In this document: positions 6,183 through 9,545 of the stretch, one piece after another
Position numbering within the stretch: the stretch's first letter is position 1
Layout of the letters: each line of letters begins with the position of its first letter
DNA from: Bacteroidia bacterium
GTDB taxonomy: Bacteria > Bacteroidota > Bacteroidia > JABEUT01
DNA length: 9,545 nt
Assembly (NCBI GenBank): GCA_013044305.1
Contig: JABEUT010000094.1
Coordinates: 1 to 9,545 of the forward strand
Direction: 5' to 3'
Notes under the pieces: generated by a model
The model's database searches: none
What the model saw: the letters and a program-made list of their open reading frames with translations, nothing else
Told to the model about the DNA's origin: nothing
Translations under genes and position numbers: made by a program

Positions 6183-6367
6183 TGAAAAAACTAGCTATCG
6201 TTGCCGCTCTTCTGTTCGCTTTCGGAACAGTTTCGTTCGCTCAAGACAAAGACAAAAAAGCTGACAAGAAAGCCGCTGCGAAAACCGAAAAGAAAGCTGA
6301 CAAGAAAGCCGACAAAAAGGCAGACAAGAAAGCCGACAAAAAGGCAGACAAGAAAGCCGCTAAATAA
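6182..6367 (+). CDS. Small exported lysine-rich repeat peptide
   Basis: This is a 61-residue product. Residues 1-20 are a textbook Sec signal peptide (MKKLAIVAALLFAFGTVSFA, cleavage before Gln21). The mature part, about 41 residues, consists almost wholly of Lys, Asp and Ala: QDKDKKADKK, then an AAAKTEKK break, then five ADKK units and AAK. It has 19 Lys against 9 acidic residues, a net charge of about +10. The i/i+4 charge pattern could favour a single alpha helix, but no known domain is recognisable. Evidence that it is a real gene: a good signal peptide in frame, a promoter box upstream, and a strong terminator 24 bases after the stop. Low-complexity exported peptides of this type occur in Bacteroidota genomes without a known function. 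Possible roles are binding to anionic envelope polymers or nucleic acid, or a periplasmic spacer; these are guesses. Confidence 0.78.
   Translation: MKKLAIVAALLFAFGTVSFAQDKDKKADKKAAAKTEKKADKKADKKADKKADKKADKKAAK
6299..6358 (+). repeat. Tandem repeat of 12-base units alternating in codon use (24-base period)
   Basis: Five 12-base units each encode Asp-Lys-Lys-Ala. They alternate exactly between GACAAGAAAGCC and GACAAAAAGGCA, giving two and a half copies of a 24-base unit with no other variation. The peptide period is four residues but the DNA period is 24 bases, which points to recent duplication of a 24-base block. Copy number could vary between strains through replication slippage. Confidence 0.9.
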
Positions 6368-6390
6368 TTTATCTGAATTATTTGAAAGAG

Positions 6391-6420
6391 TCCCTCTGCT
6401 ACCGCAGGGGGATTTTTTTT
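6391..6420 (+). terminator. Rho-independent terminator after the lysine-rich peptide gene
   Basis: A nine-base-pair stem, TCCCTCTGC (6391-6399) with GCAGGGGGA (6404-6412), contains one G-U pair and closes the loop TACC. It is followed by eight Ts (6413-6420). It starts 24 bases after the stop codon and ends five bases before the stop codon of the convergent barrel gene. On the minus strand the hairpin lacks a good T run, so it is mainly a plus-strand terminator. Confidence 0.9.
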
Positions 6421-6425
6421 GTACC

Positions 6426-7697
6426 CTATTGCCATTTTCCGAAAGTTAACGAATACTGCATATAGGCGCCTGCGCCTCCGAACCTGTAAGGCAGCACAAA
6501 GCCCTGCAAACGGTTAAGCGTGAGGCTCCATTGGGAGCGCCTGTACTGCCTGCACAGCGAGGCGGCAAAGTTGATGCCTGCATACCCCCCGTAGCCCGCC
6601 TGGAAGGTGGTCATCCATTTGCTGCCAAAATAAAAATCGGACTGTGCATAAAAGTAGGCGCCGGCATTGGCATTGAACATATCGCATAAGCCCAGCTCCA
6701 GATGAAACGCTGAACTGAACTGCGTTACCGACTTTAATTCGAGTACGGCGGGGATGGCTGAATAAAATCCGCCCTTTTTATAGGGAAAATATCTGTTCTG
6801 AAGGCTGTCGGCTGCAAGGCTGTGAAAGCTTAAGTTCTTGATATCGTTCAGGCTGTTAATGCTAACCCCGTTATATGTGTAGGTGGTGTCTTTGCGGTAT
6901 TGAAGCGAGCTATTATTCCACCGGATGAATCCCAGATCGGAAAGACCTATGGAGATGCTGCTGTTTTTTCCGCCTAATTTATAAGGAACCATAAAGTACA
7001 GGTCGAGCGAGCCCCCCGCCCCATTGATGCCGTTGCGGCCTTGAGCGGAGGTGTCGCTCTGCATCAGCAGGGCATCGGCGTTAATTGTAATGCTCTCGCC
7101 CGTAGGCGAGGTGTATAGCCCGGCGGACGGAAGCTGCATGGCCAGATAGCTTTGCCCCGCCAGAAAGGACAACCCCGCGCCAAACTCCGCACCTCCGGCA
7201 AAATGGGTGCATACAAGCCCCAGCTCCGCCTGCTGATAGCTCAAACTCTCAAAATTGAATGGCGACAGCTGCGCCGTTTTACCTGCATAACCGGCATTGC
7301 CATAGAAAGGAACCTGAAAATCATCGGCGGTAAAAGATGTGTTCAGATAGCTTTTATGACGCAAGGCCACGAAAAAATTCAAAGGCTTTCGCTTTCCTGC
7401 GGTATCATGACAAAAGACCATGTACATTCCGTAGTTCATCTCGTAGCCTGCCCTGTTGTTGTTGCCAAGCAGCGATGATACCTGTTGTTTCAATGTGTTG
7501 TTCAGGTAATTGCCGGCAAGCCAGCTGAAGGCAAATGCGCTGGTGAGTGAGTTGGAGCTGTAGTCGGCAATGGCGGATATACCGGCCTTGTACCTTCCGG
7601 CCGGAACCGTATCGGTAAGGGCAGAGTTCCATTGGGCGTAGGTCAGGCAGGGAGCCATGGACAACAGAAGGTAAAGCCTTATTCTGAAATACCTCAT
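6426..7697 (-). CDS. DUF5723-like predicted outer-membrane beta-barrel protein
   Basis: This is a 423-residue exported protein. Residues 1-21 form a signal peptide (MRYFRIRLYLLLSMAPCLTYA, cleavage before Gln22). The rest is rich in alternating aromatic and hydrophobic strands ending in Gly/Asn turns, typical of outer-membrane barrels. Segments such as SLDLYFMVPYKLGG, ISIGLSDLGFIRWN and FHLELGLCDMFNANAGAYFY resemble the DUF5723 group of Bacteroidota. The C-terminus (YMQYSLTFGKWQ) is a terminal beta strand but does not end in the classic aromatic residue. I chose the ATG at 7697 because it gives a compact signal peptide with AGGATG a few bases upstream; ATG at 7706 is equally possible. A start at 7763 would overlap the upstream gene by 38 bases and spoil the signal peptide. 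It follows the lipoprotein gene by 28 bases, so the two are probably co-transcribed and may act together. Family assignment is moderate and the function is unknown. Confidence 0.75.
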   Translation of the reverse strand: MRYFRIRLYLLLSMAPCLTYAQWNSALTDTVPAGRYKAGISAIADYSSNSLTSAFAFSWLAGNYLNNTLKQQVSSLLGNNNRAGYEMNYGMYMVFCHDTAGKRKPLNFFVALRHKSYLNTSFTADDFQVPFYGNAGYAGKTAQLSPFNFESLSYQQAELGLVCTHFAGGAEFGAGLSFLAGQSYLAMQLPSAGLYTSPTGESITINADALLMQSDTSAQGRNGINGAGGSLDLYFMVPYKLGGKNSSISIGLSDLGFIRWNNSSLQYRKDTTYTYNGVSINSLNDIKNLSFHSLAADSLQNRYFPYKKGGFYSAIPAVLELKSVTQFSSAFHLELGLCDMFNANAGAYFYAQSDFYFGSKWMTTFQAGYGGYAGINFAASLCRQYRRSQWSLTLNRLQGFVLPYRFGGAGAYMQYSLTFGKWQ

Positions 7698-7725
7698 ACC
7701 GTACATCCTGTTTTTGCTGTTTCCC

Positions 7726-9333
7726 TCATTCGTGGGCAAGGTAATTGAAATTACCCACCACATTCAGCGATAGAGTATTGTATGAATATATTTTGCGGTA
7801 GGTAAGCGGCGAGGGCGAACCCATGTTGAATACAGCCTTTATCAGCAGACGGTTCGCATTGAACAAAAGCCTGGTTTGCGCCTCATTCAGGGTTATGCGC
7901 ACCACCGACGGCACAGTATTTATAACCACTCCGAGCGCATTCATGTTTCCCGAAGCTATGGGCTGTACCGTGGAACAAAGGGAGTCGGTTACGTGCAGGT
8001 TGTTGTCGAGTAAATAGAATTGCAAGCCGGTACTGAAAGGGAAGCCGTTAACTGCGTAAATGGTAAGGGTGCCGCTCTGTATATTTTGCAGGCCGGTGTT
8101 GCCGCCCAAATTTAAAGATACGGTATCGGCAAGGGTCAGGTTGCTGGCGACCAGCGACAGGGGGATGGAAATATTAAGGTTCGACTGTATACCATATCCT
8201 TTAAAGGCAAAGTCGTTGGAGCCCGATACGTTGCCAAGCGGGTCGGTGGTAACATGTGCGCTGTACCCCGCCTGGTTAGGCAGATTGTTGATCCAGCTAA
8301 TGATGTTGGAATTAGAAGGTGTAAGGCTGAATGTTTGAAACACAGGGCTCACCGGATTATTCGGGTTGTATGTTTGCGAGGCCCTGCCCACCCGTACCGA
8401 GTTGCCTATAATGTTGCCTCCGGTAAGTTTCACGCGGGCTCCCGTATGGGTGTTCACCGACACAAGCGAATCAATGGTTATGTCGGCATCCACGCCGATA
8501 TAGTTTTGCAGGCTAAGGCTTACATTTACGCTTTGCAGGTTCAGGGTCCCGCCTGTAATTTTGCTGAAAATGCTGAAGGGGCTCGTTGCGGAATAGGCTT
8601 TGGTTATGGTTCCGAAATAGCCCTGGGCATAGTAGGGCGTAAGGCCCTGGAAAGTGGCAACGGCTGTAAAACCCTGACCGGCGGTAATGGCGGTTGGCGA
8701 ATCGGCCGGGTCGAGGGAGGCAGTTACATCGGTGTACAAGGTATTGAAGCCGTTGTGGTACTGGCCTGTAAGATCCAGATTGTAATTAGCCAGGTTATAT
8801 GATTGCGTAATGGCCCCAAGGTTTGCACCAACCTCTGCCGGCACCTTCAGTTTAACGGTAAAGGGGTTTCCTCCGAGTGTTGCCGAGGGTATGGAATAAA
8901 TAAAATCGGTAGCGCCTAAAATCGAGCTTGAAACCTCAACTGTAATGTTGCCTGAATATATTATGGCTTTGGTGAGCTGAACCGAGCCTGTGCCGTAGCG
9001 GGTATAAGCCCCTGTATTTCCTAAAAGCACCGCACCGGGGTTAAAGGTGCCCGATGAAAAGATGGGATAGTAATAATTGATGGTAGTATCGGGTATTTTT
9101 ATCAGGGTATCGGTATTCAGGTTATATAGCGAACCGTTGTAAACCAGAGTTACCGAACTGTCGGGATTTTTATGTACCAGAGAATCGGTTACCAGGTTGC
9201 CAATGGACATGCTGGTGTTTACAAGCGGTACCATCAGCTGTGTATTCCAGGAGGCATTCTTCCGGCAGCCGAAGAGAAACAGCCCTGCGAGGCATAAGTA
9301 TAATGTACGGTTTATGTTGCGTTTTACATTCAT
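7726..9333 (-). CDS. Large lipoprotein paired with the DUF5723-like barrel protein
   Basis: This 535-residue protein has a lipoprotein signal peptide: a basic N-terminus (MNVKRNINR), a hydrophobic core, and lipobox LFLFGC with Cys23 as the acylated residue, followed by RKN. The absence of Asp after the Cys is compatible with outer-membrane sorting. The mature part starts WNTQLMVPLVNTSMSIGNLV, a 'W...PL..t..si..lv.d' opening I recall from uncharacterised Bacteroidota lipoproteins. The remainder is Ser/Thr/Asn-rich beta structure with at least two similar-looking regions (LNLQSVNVSLSLQNYIG at 264-280; GTLTIYAVNGFPFSTGLQFY at 421-440), suggesting tandem beta-sandwich domains. There is no catalytic motif, SusD-like region or T9SS signal. 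The ATG at 9333 lies about 20 bases below a -7 box. It is the first gene of a two-gene unit with the barrel protein. A structural or scaffolding surface role is a guess. Confidence 0.8.
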   Translation of the reverse strand: MNVKRNINRTLYLCLAGLFLFGCRKNASWNTQLMVPLVNTSMSIGNLVTDSLVHKNPDSSVTLVYNGSLYNLNTDTLIKIPDTTINYYYPIFSSGTFNPGAVLLGNTGAYTRYGTGSVQLTKAIIYSGNITVEVSSSILGATDFIYSIPSATLGGNPFTVKLKVPAEVGANLGAITQSYNLANYNLDLTGQYHNGFNTLYTDVTASLDPADSPTAITAGQGFTAVATFQGLTPYYAQGYFGTITKAYSATSPFSIFSKITGGTLNLQSVNVSLSLQNYIGVDADITIDSLVSVNTHTGARVKLTGGNIIGNSVRVGRASQTYNPNNPVSPVFQTFSLTPSNSNIISWINNLPNQAGYSAHVTTDPLGNVSGSNDFAFKGYGIQSNLNISIPLSLVASNLTLADTVSLNLGGNTGLQNIQSGTLTIYAVNGFPFSTGLQFYLLDNNLHVTDSLCSTVQPIASGNMNALGVVINTVPSVVRITLNEAQTRLLFNANRLLIKAVFNMGSPSPLTYRKIYSYNTLSLNVVGNFNYLAHE

Positions 9334-9352
9334 TATTATTGCTGTTCCGGTA

Positions 9353-9360
9353 CAAACTTA
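9353..9360 (-). promoter_or_regulatory. Probable -7 box of the lipoprotein-barrel operon
   Basis: On the minus strand this reads TAAGTTTG, matching TAnnTTTG, 19 bases above the lipoprotein ATG. No TTG lies at the usual -33 spacing. The bases from 9361 to the window end are AT-rich and show no credible gene, hairpin or other site. Confidence 0.45.
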
Positions 9361-9545
9361 TAAAATTAACCATTGTTGTCCGACTAAAATTAAGTATCGC
9401 AGATATATTTACGAGGCGTTAATTCGTCACCGCTCTTATTTGCATTGCTATCCATACGAAAGTGTATTTTATATCTTAAGTATTTTCATAGCAATTATAC
9501 TGACGAAATCGTTATTTTATTGATTTTTTGGCCGGTAAAAATCAG

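Noticed and set aside
6241..6435. Minus-strand frame reading repeated AFLSAFLS, resembling a hydrophobic repeat protein
   Set aside because: It is the antisense reading of the lysine-rich ADKK repeats. The plus strand has the signal peptide, promoter box and terminator.
7698..7763. 22-residue N-terminal extension of the barrel protein overlapping the lipoprotein gene
   Set aside because: It would place a polar segment before the signal peptide and overlap the upstream gene by 38 bases. The internal ATG at 7697 or 7706 gives a normal signal peptide.
8254..8802. 182-codon open frame on the plus strand opposite the lipoprotein gene
   Set aside because: It lies wholly antisense to a gene with a clear lipobox and coherent composition. 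Its translation is Gly/Cys/Arg-rich with no recognisable domain or promoter, so it is a shadow of the minus-strand gene.
9390..9455. 21-codon minus-strand frame (MDSNANKSGDELTPRKYICDT) near the right edge
   Set aside because: It has no ribosome-binding site or promoter box at a suitable distance, no recognisable sequence, and a length expected by chance.

Overview
The window looks like chromosomal DNA from a member of the Bacteroidota, probably an environmental Chitinophagales- or Sphingobacteriales-type organism. Three things point there: the gene order bL28-bL33-DUF4295-FtsY, a secreted protease with a type IX secretion (T9SS) C-terminal sorting domain, and promoter boxes matching the Bacteroidota -7 consensus TAnnTTTG. 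Shine-Dalgarno sequences are weak or absent and two genes appear to start at GTG or TTG, which also fits. There are no tRNA or rRNA genes, insertion sequences, CRISPR arrays or phage genes.

Layout. Positions 1-1030 (minus strand) hold a housekeeping operon, rpmB, rpmG, a DUF4295 small basic protein and the first 88 codons of ftsY, read right to left from a promoter near 1055. A 390-base AT-rich spacer separates it from a divergent plus-strand gene (1421-3724). This encodes a large secreted C10 (streptopain-type) cysteine protease with prodomain, catalytic domain, PKD domain, a jelly-roll-like module and a T9SS sorting signal, and it is closed by a clear terminator. Convergent to it is a 361-residue protein made of two tandem SiaB-like (DUF6272, histidine-kinase-type ATPase fold) domains (3904-4989, minus), followed upstream by a DUF2279 envelope protein (5196-6134, minus). 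Back to back with the DUF2279 gene is a tiny plus-strand gene for an exported lysine-rich repeat peptide (6182-6367) with its own terminator. The right end (6426-9333, minus) is a two-gene unit: a large lipoprotein followed by a DUF5723-like predicted outer-membrane beta-barrel protein.

How the parts fit. Apart from the translation and protein-targeting operon at the left, nearly every product is predicted to be exported: T9SS protease, envelope DUF2279 protein, basic repeat peptide, lipoprotein and barrel. The cytoplasmic exception is the double SiaB-like protein, whose relatives act in partner-switching signalling; no SiaC-type partner or PP2C phosphatase is encoded in the window. The genes right of 1060 look like ordinary envelope genes and not one dedicated pathway. 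The least explained items are the double SiaB-like protein, the overlapping divergent promoters at 6143-6182, the lysine-rich repeat peptide, and the lipoprotein-barrel pair. I see no convincing evidence of a completely new multi-gene system.
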